In this document: piece by piece, positions 10,260 through 25,452 of the stretch | How positions within the stretch are numbered: the stretch's first letter is position 1 | How the letters are laid out: each line of letters begins with the position of its first letter | Assembly (NCBI GenBank): GCA_025603075.1 | Contig: MU626342.1 | Span: 1 to 64,000, forward strand | Length of the DNA stretch: 64,000 nucleotides | Origin: Neoconidiobolus thromboides FSU 785 | Lineage: Eukaryota > Entomophthoromycota > Entomophthoromycetes > Entomophthorales > Neoconidiobolaceae | Direction of reading: 5' to 3' | The notes under the pieces: generated by a model | The model's database searches: none | What the model saw: the letters and a program-made list of their open reading frames with translations, nothing else | Told to the model about the DNA's origin: nothing | Made by a program: the position numbers and the translations under genes

Positions 10260-11690
10260 TAAGGGAGTTTATTTTAATGGCTTTTTGTAAATTCATCTAA
10301 GTCAGTATCGGGATTTCTTTTAATCCTTTATAAGAACATTGGTTTCCATTAAATGGAACAGACGTAATAAGGAAAAAGGAGGAGTAAACCTATAAATCAT
10401 TTCTCTGTCTATTTCCATAAGCTCTAATCTCTTTATAACTAATGTTTTGAGGTCTGTGAAAAGGTGTAAAAAACAAATAAAATATTTGATTGGAAAAAAA
10501 AGATTAATTTCAATCCGCCTTATAGACTTATATTCAATTGAGTTGTACATTTCTTTATGATAAGCATCTTATTACTCGCTGTGAATATTCTTGTTGTTCC
10601 TTGCATATTTATTGTATGTCGAATACTTATTAAACGTGTCATAGCAGTTAAACGCTTGGTTTTTATTAGTTACTGATTAAATATCGAATAACTCACCAAA
10701 ACCGAACTTTAATTTATCAAAATAAATGTGCTCAACATTTGGTATCAAAGAGGTTGCGCTTAATAATCCTCCTTTTAAATTGTTAGGATGTATTTCTCTC
10801 AAGGTCAGCAGGCTTATCTTTTTCTTTAATTGAACAACTTAGAATGGGATAATCCCAAGCAATTATATTAATATCTTCAAGGATTCCCAAATTATTATAT
10901 TTGTAGCTATAAGGTCCTTCAGAAAAGTTCATTAACTTTAGACTCTTTATTATATTTAGATTGCCAAAGCATTTGGTGATGTCATAATCAAGATTTCCTT
11001 CAATTTTAAATTTTAAATTGAAAGCAAAGTTTGTACTAGAATTAACTCTAGTGGATCCAAAATAACTTGAAGCTTATAATTGTGATTCTTTCAATTCATT
11101 AAGCTTTGTTTTAATAGTATCTAGTTCACTGAGATCCACGTCCCTCATGATATCATTTTCAACGACTTTAGCTTACTTAGACTTAAACAACTGAAAATTT
11201 CTTTAATTGGCATATAGCACCCCCTATACCCTAATATCTCTATTTGATTTAAGTAGAAATTAACTATTTATGATAGCAGTGTATATTTGAGACAGTACGG
11301 CTTCAGTTTTCTCAATTTTTTAAATTTAATATTCGTTTTATTCATCATTATCACAAGTATACTTGGTATAGTTTCCATAGTATGAATTTGACGTTTAGAC
11401 AATAACTTAAATACCCAATAGTTTCATTATCTCCATTTATGCTTATATGATTCATCAGTATTTTTTTATCTAATAAACTTTTCTTGATAGATGTTGTATT
11501 TTTTATTTTGGATTTGGAAAAACTAGAATATCCTTCGAATTGATGTTTATTATAAATTGAATAAGTTGAGCTGTATTTGATAGCTCTACATGTAATATTA
11601 AACAAGTATTTGCTTAAAAAATAGACTAAATAACTCGAATGGGCATAATTGCTCAAATATCTCCTCTGATAAAATGTCATATGTTTGCTT
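10260..11690 (-). pseudogene. decayed F-box/LRR-like gene
   Basis: The longest piece (11680-11351) reads as a Leu/Ile-rich N-terminal segment with LSKYLFNITCRAIKY, followed by a segment ending in NETIGYLSYCLNVKF. The same order of blocks occurs in a second relic at 32627-33300 (LRQYLLKIVPRDIKY, then a counterpart of the YLNYCPD block), so both descend from one multicopy family. The first block resembles an F-box helix pair and the rest a leucine-rich repeat tail. Downstream to about 10260 the minus strand keeps long coding-like stretches (for example IEGNLDYDITKCFGN) separated by stops and frame changes. Spliced but live is possible; I favour pseudogene. Confidence 0.45.
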
Positions 11691-11699
11691 AAACTTTAC

Positions 11700-13136
11700 T
11701 AGCATTTTAAGATAGTGTTAATGGTAAAAAAAGGGTTCGGTTTTTAAATAATAAAATCGTTTTGCTAAAAAACACTCCTTTTCTCCTAGACTAAATTATA
11801 ATTACCATTCTCATGCAAAAAGTTTAGTGTATATCATTTCTATAAAATAAATTACTGTTAAACTAAATGATAATAATATTCGACTACAATTTTTAGAGGT
11901 CATCTAAGTTTTCAACTGTTTTGCTTTTGAAAACTCAAATTCATGAAAACTGAGTAATGAGTACTAATTAGGAGCTATGGCTAAAGGAGCAAGAAAGTGA
12001 TTGATTGAAATGTAAGAAGGAGTAATAATATTTTATCTCCAACCTTCAGAGATGATAAATAGCAATAATACCAGTCTTTTATATGTAGCTATTGAGATAA
12101 TATAAAGATATATAAATCAGTAGTAAAACCTATTGCTTAGGCAATATGATAAAATTAAGTATAAATCTTATGTCATGGTTTACTGTATTGCTAATCTCAA
12201 ATCTGTAAGGTAAACTTTCCGTCATTATAATCTGTTTATTTTTTGAAATGAGAAGGAAGCTCTGAGGGTTAATATTTATACTTCCTATATAAACTTTAAG
12301 TTTTATAGTCGAATATGGAATATAAATTTGTCTATATAGTGCTAGATTCGGCTTTAGATCAGAATACAAGATAAAGGTTAAAATAGTCATTGAATAAAAA
12401 TACTCAATCTTTCAAGATTGTTATAGAAAGTGTAATTTCTGCCAAAATAACTCTGAATACTAAAACTCTATAAGATTCTTCTTTTTACAGTTTTTAAAAA
12501 CAAAACTTTGATTTAAATAACATGTTTTAAAGTTAAAACAAAGATGTTGCTTTGATGAATTTATTTTGATGATAGTTATCTGTTTAGCTTATTAATTGAA
12601 AGCTTTGAGTAATAGCACTTGTTTACAATTATAGCTTGAAATACTTAACTATAAGTTACAATGATTTTGATTATTAATGCTAAAATTTTATATAAAATTT
12701 GAGGTATTACTAGTAAAAATAAAAAATAAGAAATAAATTAAGCGTAAAATCATAAGCCTAAGGGATATTGGACTAATTAAATATATCAAAGGCATCAGTT
12801 ATTAAAACAAGAAAATATGTAGCTTACCAATACAGTGGCGTTCCAAAATTTCAAAATGTACAACTAATTTATCATATCAGCTTTTATTAGAGTTAGACAC
12901 AACACTTTATGAAATTACCGGAAAACAGGAGTCACATGGGATTAGATTTTCAAGCAATTTAGTAATTAAGTCTACGTTGTTTAAAATTTTGGGTTTATCA
13001 ATATGCAACTAGGGTAGAACTTTTTTTTGATTTTATTGGCTTATTTAGGAGGGATACTTCCAAATAAGATTTTTTAGAATTTTAAGTGTTTAATCACTTT
13101 TTAAGATTATTTTGTTAACAAAAATCACATTTTAAA
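11700..13136. other. intergenic, AT-rich
   Basis: Contains a 261-nt minus-strand open frame (12390-12130) that I cannot tie to any family; otherwise nothing recognised. The right part is the promoter side of exportin-1. Confidence 0.4.
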
Positions 13137-16100
13137 ATGGATCAAATAGAAGTACTACTATTGCATTTAGTTTAAAACCATGTTAACTTTGGTTTTTTAG
13201 GCTCTTTTTGATTTTAATTCACCTTTTAATCCGAACTTGTTGGATGAAATTGTTAATAAAGCTTATACTGGGCGTGGTATAGAAGTAAGCTAGTTTGCGA
13301 TTAGAATTCTATAACTAACGTTTTTAAAGCAAAAAAACTGTATGGAAGCCTTAAACAGGTATCAACATCACCCAGAAGCTTGGAATTTAGTCGATCAAAT
13401 TCTCGAAAGATGTCAACTTCCTCAAACAAAGGTATATTCTTCATACATCTTCATTTGTTTTTCTTAATAGGTTTAGTTTATCGGTTTGGCAATCCTAGAA
13501 AAATTTATCCAAACTCGTTGGAAGTCTATTAATCCATCTCAAAAAGAAGGTTTGCTATTCCCGTCTATTTTAATATACATATTAATTTTTTGTTAAGCAA
13601 TCAAAAAGTTTGCTATTAATCTTTTGCTCAAAGACGCTTCTACTGAAGCACAATTACAAGCTCATAAACTTTATCTCAAAAAGTTAAATTTAACTATTGT
13701 TGAAGTAATCTCTTAGAGCATTATTATTATCATTATACTAATAACTTTATTAGTTGCTTAAGCAAGAGTGGCCTCATAATTGGCCAACTTTTATTCCAGA
13801 TCTCATTACTTCCAGTCGAGGAAATTTATCAATTTGTGAAAACAATATGCAAATTCTTAGATATTTAAGGTAGATTATAAGCATAATATAGGATTTAATT
13901 TAATACAAATTTAGTGAAGAGATTTATGATTTTTCTGAGGAAAGTTTAACTCAAAATAAAATAAGATATTTGAAACACCAAATGGAAGAAGAGTTTCAAC
14001 AAGTCTTCCAGTTATGTCTTGATGTATTAGCTAAAGCTCAAACCCCTGGTTTAGTAAATTCAACTTTAGAAACCCTTTCACGTTTCTTGAATTGGATTCC
14101 ACTTGATTTTGTGTTCAATTCGGATCTTTTGAATATTTTAGTTAGCAGAGTAAGTTTTTTTAAATTTAAGAGACATCAACTTATTTTTTTAGTTCCTTCC
14201 TGAAGTACAATTTAGAAATTTAACTCTCAAATGTATTACTCAAGTCGTTTGTCAACCTGCCCCGCCTGTCCATAGCGAGAAATTACTTTTATTAGTAAAT
14301 CTAGTATTTGAAGGCCTTAAATCATTGATACCTAGTCATATTGGTAAACTACCTCAATTAGTGTATCATATTTTTTAACACTTCATTTAGATCTTGCTGC
14401 CGTATACGATGGTCTTCCTAATAATGATCAAGAGTATGTTCAAAATGTTACAATGTTTTTTACAGGATTTTTCGAAAAGCATTTATTGGTAATTTATATA
14501 TATATTATTTTTATTTTCTTAATACCTGTTATAGATGGCTGAGCAGCTTGGTAACAAAGATACACTTTTGGAGATACACTCTTATTTAGTGAGAATAACT
14601 TTGGTTGACGAAAGAGAGCTTTTTAAGATCTGTCTTGAGTACTGGCATCTTTTGGTAATAACTCATAAATTTGTAGTACAATTTCTTATTTTTTTAGCTT
14701 ACTGGGTTATTCAACGAAATGAAAAACGTTCAAGCCCCTGATGCACCTTTACTTAATCTTGGTACCGAAGTAGGTGGCAACGGAGATGTCCCTAACAAAA
14801 CCTTAAGAAAAGATATCTATGCAATGACTATTCCAGCTCTTAGAAGAGCTATGATTGAAACAATGGTTAAGCCTGAAGAAGTAATTTAGATTTTATCATT
14901 TTATAGTATATCCTAATATTTAAAAGGTCCTTATTATTGAAAATGAATACGGTGAAGTTGTTCGTGAGACCCAGAAAGAAACTGACACTATCGCTTTATA
15001 TAAAACCATGCGTGAATGTTTAGTTTACTTGACTCATTTAGATGTTGTAGATACAGAACAAGTGATGCTAAGCAGTTTACACTTTATGGTAAGATAATTA
15101 TAATTGAACTTAAGAAATAGAGTAGTAATATAATTTAGTTTAATGAAGGATGTTGGGACAAGACCAAATTAAATAAATTATGTTGGTCTATTGGATCCAT
15201 CTCTGGGGCTATGCGTAATTATTTTAATATTTAATAGAATCAAAGTTTTAATTTATCTAGATTCTGAAATGGAGAAAAAGTTTTTAGTGAGCGTAGTTAG
15301 AGATTTATTGACTTTATGTGAAGTCAAAAAAGGAAAAGATAACAAGGCAATTGTTGCATCAAATATTATGTATACAGTTGGTCAATATCCTAGGTTTTTA
15401 CGTAATCATTGGAAGTTTTTAAGAACCGTTGTAAATAAGTTATTTGAATTTATGCACGAGTCACATGAAGGTAATGATTAAAATGGAATTCATCTAATTT
15501 GTTTTAACTCTTTTTAGGTGTCCAAGACATGGCTTGTGATACTTTTGACACGGTTGCTCAATCTTGTAAAAAATATTTTGTTGTGTCTCACCCTCCTGAT
15601 GATCAGATCCCATATATTCATAAAATAATTAATGATTTGCCAAGAATAATTGATGAATTAACACCTGTACAAAGAGTATCTGTTTATGAATCAATTGGCC
15701 ATATGATCGCTTCCGATGAGAACATCGAGAACCAAGTAGCGATGATAGAAGCGCTCTTAAATGATACAAATCAAATAGTAATGACACTTTTATTATAATC
15801 AAATTTGAGCTAAATGTTAAAATTAGTGGGTACAATTAATCACTGACGCTAACATCTTGGAAGACAATGAAAAAGTAAAAAATATGGGTTATTGTTTGAA
15901 AACTTTTTCTGCTGTATGTAAATCTGTAGGCCCAGGGTTCAGCCGTCAATTATCTATACTTTTCCCCAGTCTTTTAAATATCTATAAAACATGTTCTCGA
16001 CTTATTGACGTGTGTATTGATTCACAAGGTAATTTAGTAGTATTTGTTAGATGATCCTAATGCATTTTTAGGCGCTGTTGCTGTAAGAACTCCAAAAGTT

Positions 16101-17326
16101 AAAAATCTCAGAATCGTTAGAAAAGAAACATTGATCCTTTTAGATGTCTACATTAGTAATTCAACCAATAAGGAATTTGTTCTCCTAGAACTTGTTCCTA
16201 ATCTTATTGATACTTATCTTTTAAGTTATCGGGAAAGTAATCCTTTATCTAAAGAACCAGAAGTTCTTGATCTTTTTGGTTCTTGTGCTGAGCAATTAGG
16301 GGTAAGGTTATTATTTATAATGATTGCTTGTATTTATATGCCTTTTAGAGTGCTTTGAATGGCAAAGTAGCAGATATCTTTAATCATATCCTTCAATGTA
16401 CAATAGAAATGATTAGTCATGAGCTTACTAATTATCCTGAGATCAGAATCTCATTTTATAAACTCCTTCATAAACTTATTACCTATTGCTTTGAAGGTAA
16501 CTTTTTTATGTTATGTTTTACTTATATTAACGTTAATAGGGGTTATTGGTGCACCAGGAAATCTATTCGATTTGTTCATGTTAACCATAACTTATGGGTT
16601 TAAACATACAATGAGAGATATTTCCGAGACTGCATTATCTCTTTCTAATGAGATTTTCAAAAGAGTATTACAAGGAGACCCCAGTGTTGCTAATTCTTTT
16701 TACCAAGCTTTTGCACTTACACATATAAGTGAAGCCGTGTACATTTTATTTGACACTCAGCATAAAAATGGTAACTGAAGTTTGTTAAATTTTGATTTAT
16801 TCTAAAACATTTTAGGGTTTCACTCCCAATGTATCCTTTTGTCCACTCTTCTTCATATTGTTGAAAGCAACCAGATCAGTTGCGATTTGAATTTCCCAAA
16901 TTTCCAAAGACAACCTGATATTAGAACCAATTCATCTTATATGCAGTCATTTTTAGTTGCTTTGATCTCCAATACTTTCTCTCATTTATCACCGTAATTT
17001 ATTACTTTTTAACAATGAATCTTTTACTTATTCTTATTAGGAACGCTGTAACTACGTTTGTACAAGGGATGCAATTATATTCTGGAGATTTGCATAAATT
17101 TAAACTACATGTTCGTGACTTCTTGATTAGCTTAAAGGTAATAGTATAGTCTATAAACTAAACACAAATTAATTTGTTTTAGGAATTTGGGAATGATAAT
17201 GCCGATTTGTACCTTGCTGACCGAGAAATTGCTTTAGAAGCAAAGAAGAAGCAAGAAAGAGAAGTAGCACTTCAAGTACCAGGTATGATAAAACCATCCG
17301 AACTTCCACCAGGTATGGAGGATTAA
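13137..17326 (+). CDS. XPO1: exportin-1 (CRM1/XPO1), about 20 exons
   Basis: Karyopherin that exports leucine-rich-NES cargo from the nucleus with RanGTP. The start is [10 protein letters not shown] at 13137, followed by an intron and [14 protein letters not shown]; the end is LPPGMED and TAA at 17326. The frame is rebuilt through many short introns. Diagnostic blocks in order: [19 protein letters not shown] (about 14088), [20 protein letters not shown] (15336-15395), [20 protein letters not shown]. The cysteine that leptomycin B alkylates in human and fission-yeast CRM1 is present (LTLCEVKKG, codon 15317-15319). The HEAT-repeat solenoid appears complete, with no internal stop once introns are removed. 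Intron density is the highest in the window. Confidence 0.95.
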
Positions 17327-17818
17327 AAGCGAGATATTATGCACTATAAAGTGCTAGTTAAACTTAAATTAAATATTAGAGCTAAACGTTATTCTTTGGC
17401 TTATTATTTTTAAATATTTTTTTATTCATTTTTTTCTATTTTCAATTAAAAGTTTGTTTTGGATGAAAAATAAATTAAGTCTATATGAAACATTTATTAA
17501 TAAAAATTAAAATAGAAATTTGATAAAAGTTCAATTTAGGTTTGATAAGCTATTAAAATATAATAATAATTAAATAACCTTAAATAAGAATCGAGTTTTC
17601 AACAGCAAGTTACAATAATTTATTATAATATGGAATTATATGGCTTGGATTCGAAAAAAAACCTAACAAATGATATTAAATATAAAATATGGGTTAATAT
17701 AGTAAATTCTAGACTAAAACATTCTTTTTGAAATTAAAACAAATTATCCAATTAAACCAAGGATATAAAAACAAACTTAGAGTTTGTCATTTTAACTTTT
17801 TAACAAAAAAAAATTAAA
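17327..17818. other. intergenic between XPO1 and SGT
   Basis: AT-rich terminator/promoter spacer. No gene seen. Confidence 0.5.
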
Positions 17819-19180
17819 ATGGATAGCAAAAAGCAATTAGTATTTTCATTTATAGAATTTTTAAACACCTGTGTTGAAGATGGAACAATAAAGAGTGAGG
17901 ATGCTGAAAGTCTAGAGGGTAAGTTAAAGAAATCAAAGTTTAAGTTATAATTAAATGAAATAAAATTTAGTTGCCACCCAATGTATTGGAGAAGTATTTG
18001 GGGTAGATGTCAATGACGCAAAGCAAAAAGAAGAACTCTCGATCAAACCTACTACTTTATTACAAATCTTCAATGTCTTTGTAAAGACTCAAAAGAAATC
18101 ACAAAAGGTAATAAATGGATTTTTAATTTATTTCTTTATTAATATATAATTTATAGCCAGCTACCGAAAGCATCGAAAAAAGCACTTTGACTGATGAAGA
18201 AAAGAAGAAGAAAGCTGAAGAATTCAAAGGGTTAGGTAAAATATCTGTAACGTTTATTATAAACCAAAGTGCTAATTATTATTCTGTAGGAAATACCAAA
18301 TTAACCGAAAAGAATTACTCAGAGGCAATAGATTTATATACTAAAGCTATCCAACTTGTTGACAATAACGCTGTCTACTATTCTAACCGGTAATATTTAT
18401 TTTGAATGGTTTTATTTTCCTTATCTTAATACATAGTGCTGCTGCTTATTCTCAATTTGGTGATCAAGATAATGCTATCGCTGATGCTATCAAAGCTACT
18501 GAAATTAATCCATCCTACTCTAAGGCTTACAGTAGATTAGGGTAACATTTTATTATTATTACTCAATCAAATGAGTTAACGTTTTCAGACATGCTTATTA
18601 TTGCAAAAACTCCTTTGATGAAGCTGTGGAAGCTTACACTAAAGCCTTAGAATTAGACCCAAATAACAGCAATGTCAAATCAGCTTTAGAAAATTCTAAA
18701 GTACGTAGTAGTAAAAAAGATGAAAGTAGGTCAGTTTCAGAATCAGCTCCATCTGCCGATCCATTTGCCAATCTTGCCAATATGGCTGCTGGTTTAGGTG
18801 GTAATGGCGGTGGTAACCCACTTGCTGGTATGGATTTAGGATCCTTGATGAGTAATCCAGCTATTATGAATATGGCTCAACAATTTATGAAATCTGGAGC
18901 TTATGATGAAATGATGAAAGATCCTTCTAAAATGATGGACATGTAAGTTAAAATTTTTCCTTTTCTATTTATGTTAATATCGTATTATTTAGGGCACAAA
19001 ATTTTATGGGAAATCAAGACAATTCAAATGGTGAAAACCCACTTGCCTCTTTAATGAATGATCCTAAAGTTGCTAAAATGTAATATTATAATAATTTAAA
19101 ATATAGTACTTATTAACATTTATTGTAGGGCTGAACAGTTTAAAAATGGCAACTTTGGAAACCCACCAAAAAAGGAATAA
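17819..19180 (+). CDS. SGT2: SGT/SGTA small glutamine-rich TPR co-chaperone
   Basis: Cytosolic co-chaperone that captures tail-anchored proteins for the GET pathway and binds Hsp70/Hsp90. Starts at 17819 (MDSKKQLVFSFIEFLNTC), an N-terminal homodimerisation domain with an acidic GTIKSEDAESLE helix. Three TPRs follow across exons: GNTKLTEKNYSEAIDLYTKA, AAYSQFGDQDNAIADA and HAYYCKNSFDEAVEAYTKAL. The C-terminal part is Gly/Met/Gln-rich (GLGGNGGGNPLAGM, MAQQFMKSGAYDEMM), the STI1-like substrate-binding region. TAA is at 19178. About eight exons. One neighbour, SEC22, is a tail-anchored protein, a natural client type. Confidence 0.93.
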
Positions 19181-19601
19181 TTATTTTAATAAAATAAATA
19201 TTAACATTTAATTATAAGTGATAAACTAACCCATGTTTTATTTTAATGAATACTGTATTACTTTTGCTATAACTTTATTAAAAATAAGCTTTATAATTTA
19301 ATGTTTATATAAGCTATTATCATTTTGATATTATGGATTTATATTTTAAAACAGAGACTCAGTGTAAAATATTTACAAATTTAATATTGTTAATAACTAA
19401 TTAATTGTATTCAAATTATTAAACAACTTTATCAGTGATGCTAAACAATAAACTACTATTAAATGCTGAAGCTTACTCAATCTGAGTGAAATCATTGCGA
19501 AAATTAGCTGCTCAAGAATTACATCATAATAATTTGCCACGTAAAGTGGAAACAATGGCTAAATGGAAATCGAACAGTAATTAATCTCTTAATTTTTTAA
19601 C
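19181..19601. other. intergenic between SGT and SEC22
   Basis: No feature beyond likely promoter sequence. Confidence 0.5.
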
Positions 19602-20448
19602 ATGGTATTGTCAACAACAATTGCACGAGTATTTGATGGGCTTCCACTTGCAGCATCAACTGATGATCAAGTAAGTTAATTTTACAAAGTAAATGATAGT
19701 TTAGTAAATTGAATTAGGATCCTCCAGAGTTAGCTGAGTGCAAAGGACAAACAAAATTGTTATTTAGGAAATTAAATACAAATTCAGAACCTAGATGCTC
19801 AATTGAGTCTGGTAGATATATTTTACAGTAATTTACTATATTACTTTAAAAAATAGGAAAACTAAAAATTGAATTAATAGCTATTTAATTGATCAAGAAA
19901 TCTGCTACCTTTGTATTTGTGAAAAAGCATATCCAAGAAAATTAGCCTTCAGTTATCTTGAAGAATTAGCTAGAGAGTTTATTGGTAGTTATTCGGCAGA
20001 AATAAATAAGCCAGGATTAAGACCATACGCCTTTATCAAATTTGGTAAGTTAATTTATTATTTGCCATTATTGATTTAACAGCTTTAATAGACACTTTCA
20101 TACAAAAAACAAAACGCATATACCAGGACTCAAGAGCACAAGATAATTTGTCAAAACTTAACGAGGACTTGCAAGACGTTACTAGAATTATGACTAAAAA
20201 CATGGAAGACTTATTATGGCGAGGAGACTCTCTTGATAGTAACGATAATATACTTATAGCCTTGAATTTAAATTAACAATCTAATTATAGAAATGAATTC
20301 TTTGTCAGACCAGCTTAAAGATTCTTCTTTAAAATATAGAAAAGATGCGCATAATTTAAACCTTCAGCTATTATATCGCAAATACGGAGTACCTGCTATT
20401 GTTATATTGGTGGTTGTTATTCTCGTTCTTATTAAAGTTTATTATTAA
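19602..20448 (+). CDS. SEC22: SEC22 R-SNARE
   Basis: Longin-type R-SNARE for ER-Golgi transport. Exon 1 gives MVLSTTIARVFDGLPLAAS. Later exons give YLIDQEICYLCICEKAYPRK and LAFSYLEELAREF (longin fold), then a SNARE helix (LNEDLQDVTRIMTKNMEDLL, with the zero-layer Arg in VTRIM), and finally a C-terminal anchor GVPAIVILVVVILVLIKVYY. The stop is TAA at 20446. Five or six exons with short introns. Tail-anchored, so cytosolic except for the last few residues. Confidence 0.92.
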
Positions 20449-20864
20449 AGGTTACTCAGTAACTTAATTTAGCGAAATTGTACTGAATTAATATTAAGGT
20501 TAATAAATGTTTAGCAGTTTTTATCTGGGGGCTATTTTAAATTAACTATTAATAATATTATTATGCTTTTGTATTTTATATATATGACATAAACAGCAGG
20601 CTAAGGATTTTTCTATAAATTGCTTATTCAAAGAACAAGTTTTATAATGTTATTTAGGACATAAATATAACTAACAAACAACAATACAGCATTTCATTAT
20701 TTACGTGAGATATAAGCTTTACTACTATTATAGTCATTGTAGTAGACAACATAATCCAAACACAGCTTACAAAAGTGAATAAATGTATAGTATGATTTAT
20801 TGTAAAATAATCAGAACGTATTTGTGTAATTCAGCTTGATTTGACAAGCTTAATATTAATATCA
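20449..20864. other. intergenic, convergent SEC22 and FAM32A ends
   Basis: AT-rich. No gene recognised. Confidence 0.5.
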
Positions 20865-21358
20865 TTATCCGGGGCCGACCTAAAGACAATAAATAAAAAT
20901 CAAATAGTCTTCTTAAAATTAATACCTTTGGGATATCATAGTGCTCAGATAATTTGTCTAATTTTTCATTAAACTCCTAAAAAAATTAATTTCTAATATT
21001 TAAGATCGGAGTTGTCTTACTTGAACTTTATCCTTATGACTTTTATTTGCTAAATTTTCAGCTCTTTCTTTAATCTAAGTCATATTTAATACAATTTCGA
21101 ACTAACGACTGACTCTATCTTACCCTTCTCTGTTGATTTTTTTCAAACTTAATTTCAGCCTCGGTTTTTTTTCTAGGTTCTCTAACTATTTGAGTGGTTG
21201 ATTCAACTTCTTTTACTTTCTTTTTATTCTTCTTTTTCTTACTAAATAAATTATGAACATTTGCCCATTATTAATAATATTATGAATTGTTACCTTGAGC
21301 TTCCTTTTAATTTCAAAGACTCTTTGATAACTAAATTATACTCTGAATCCTTTGGCAT
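20865..21358 (-). CDS. FAM32A: FAM32A-like spliceosomal protein, 5 short exons
   Basis: No long open frame shows this gene; it emerges on splicing. Exons are 21358-21294, 21241-21124, 21074-21021, 20976-20926 and 20879-20865, totalling 303 nt and 100 residues. The N-terminus KESLKLKG matches the KGPLKLKG start of FAM32A. A Lys-rich run (KKKKNKKKVKEV) and a TEAEIKFEKNQQRR block follow, and the C-terminus EFNEKLDKLSEHYDIPKV matches the FAM32A signature 'DFN..L..L.EHYDIPKV'. In human spliceosomes FAM32A reaches into the active site and aids exon ligation. All five splice joins keep frame. Divergent from the Rsp5 gene. Confidence 0.9.
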
Positions 21359-21924
21359 CCTTGCCTATTTTTTGATTGAATTATTACAAATAAAAAATAA
21401 GCAAAAATTATTTTTGAAAAAACAGATTTTTTTATTTATAATTTTAAGCTACTAAAATTATCTGATATTCTTAACTATTATAAATGTCAGAATATTATTA
21501 AACTGTTGATAAGCATAAATAGGGATTTCTATATTATTATAAATGTAGCAAATCCATTATTATATTCAATTGCTATAACATATTAACCTATATCAATTTC
21601 AAATTAGCCGCGTATTAATAATTAAACTGGAATAAAGTAAAATTTATTGGCCGCCAAGCTAAGTTAATAAATTATTGCAACTTCATAATGACAAAAAGCT
21701 AGAAAGATAATTGGGCTAAGTTGAAGATAGAAGCCAAAAGTTAAGGTTTTAAGATGATTTGAAGCCAACCTTAATATAGTAACAATTCTTAGAAATATTT
21801 TTTTGTGTGTGTGATTTTAAAAAAGTTTGGAAATTTTATTGTGGCATAAAAAAGTTCTTTCAGCTATTAAGTTTCTTCTTTACTATAAAAAAGCCTTTTT
21901 TATTGTAGACAATTGTTTATCATC
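21359..21924. other. divergent promoter region, FAM32A / Rsp5
   Basis: 566 bp shared by two outward-facing genes. AT-rich; pyrimidine runs precede the Rsp5 ATG. No specific site claimed. Confidence 0.5.
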
Positions 21925-24872
<2,948 letters not shown>

Positions 24873-25452
24873 GAAAATGAATTAAGCTTTAAAAGGCAAG
24901 TAAAGATGAGTCATTTTTGATGTTCTGACCCTTCTTTTATCCACTATAATAATGATTCCATTTTCCAGGTTTTTTATTTCCTTTATCTGTTTCACTATAA
25001 TATGTATCGTTTCAACATAAATTTATAATTTAATTTTATCATCTAAAGGAAAGATATAATTATTAGTTTTCATTTTATATTTAATAGAATTTTTATTATG
25101 TAGTTTATTAAGGTTAAAGTAGTTCATATTTTTTTAAATAAAAATTATTATATCCAATGTGTAGTTTATATGTAATGACAAATGTATTAAAATTAATAAA
25201 GCTATATAATATTGTTTAATGAAACTATAAAAGAATAAAATACCATATAGTAATAACTGAAAGTATCATAAATTAATAAAATTTGAACTGACTTTATTTA
25301 AACTATGAATAGTCTATAAGCATATAAAAAAATGGAATTGGACAAAAAAAATTAAATACTTGATCTTGATCTTATTAATAATGGCACAAATCTATTCCCT
25401 ACAAATTCTTAAATATAATAGTTCATATTATTAAACAATTGTGAAATACTAT
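24873..25452. other. intergenic, convergent Rsp5 and histidine kinase ends
   Basis: AT-rich. No feature recognised. Confidence 0.5.

Noticed and set aside
12130-12390. 86-codon minus-strand open frame in an otherwise empty region
   Set aside because: Hydrophobic/beta-like but without family match, splice partners or clear promoter; chance open frames of this size occur in AT-rich DNA with this composition.
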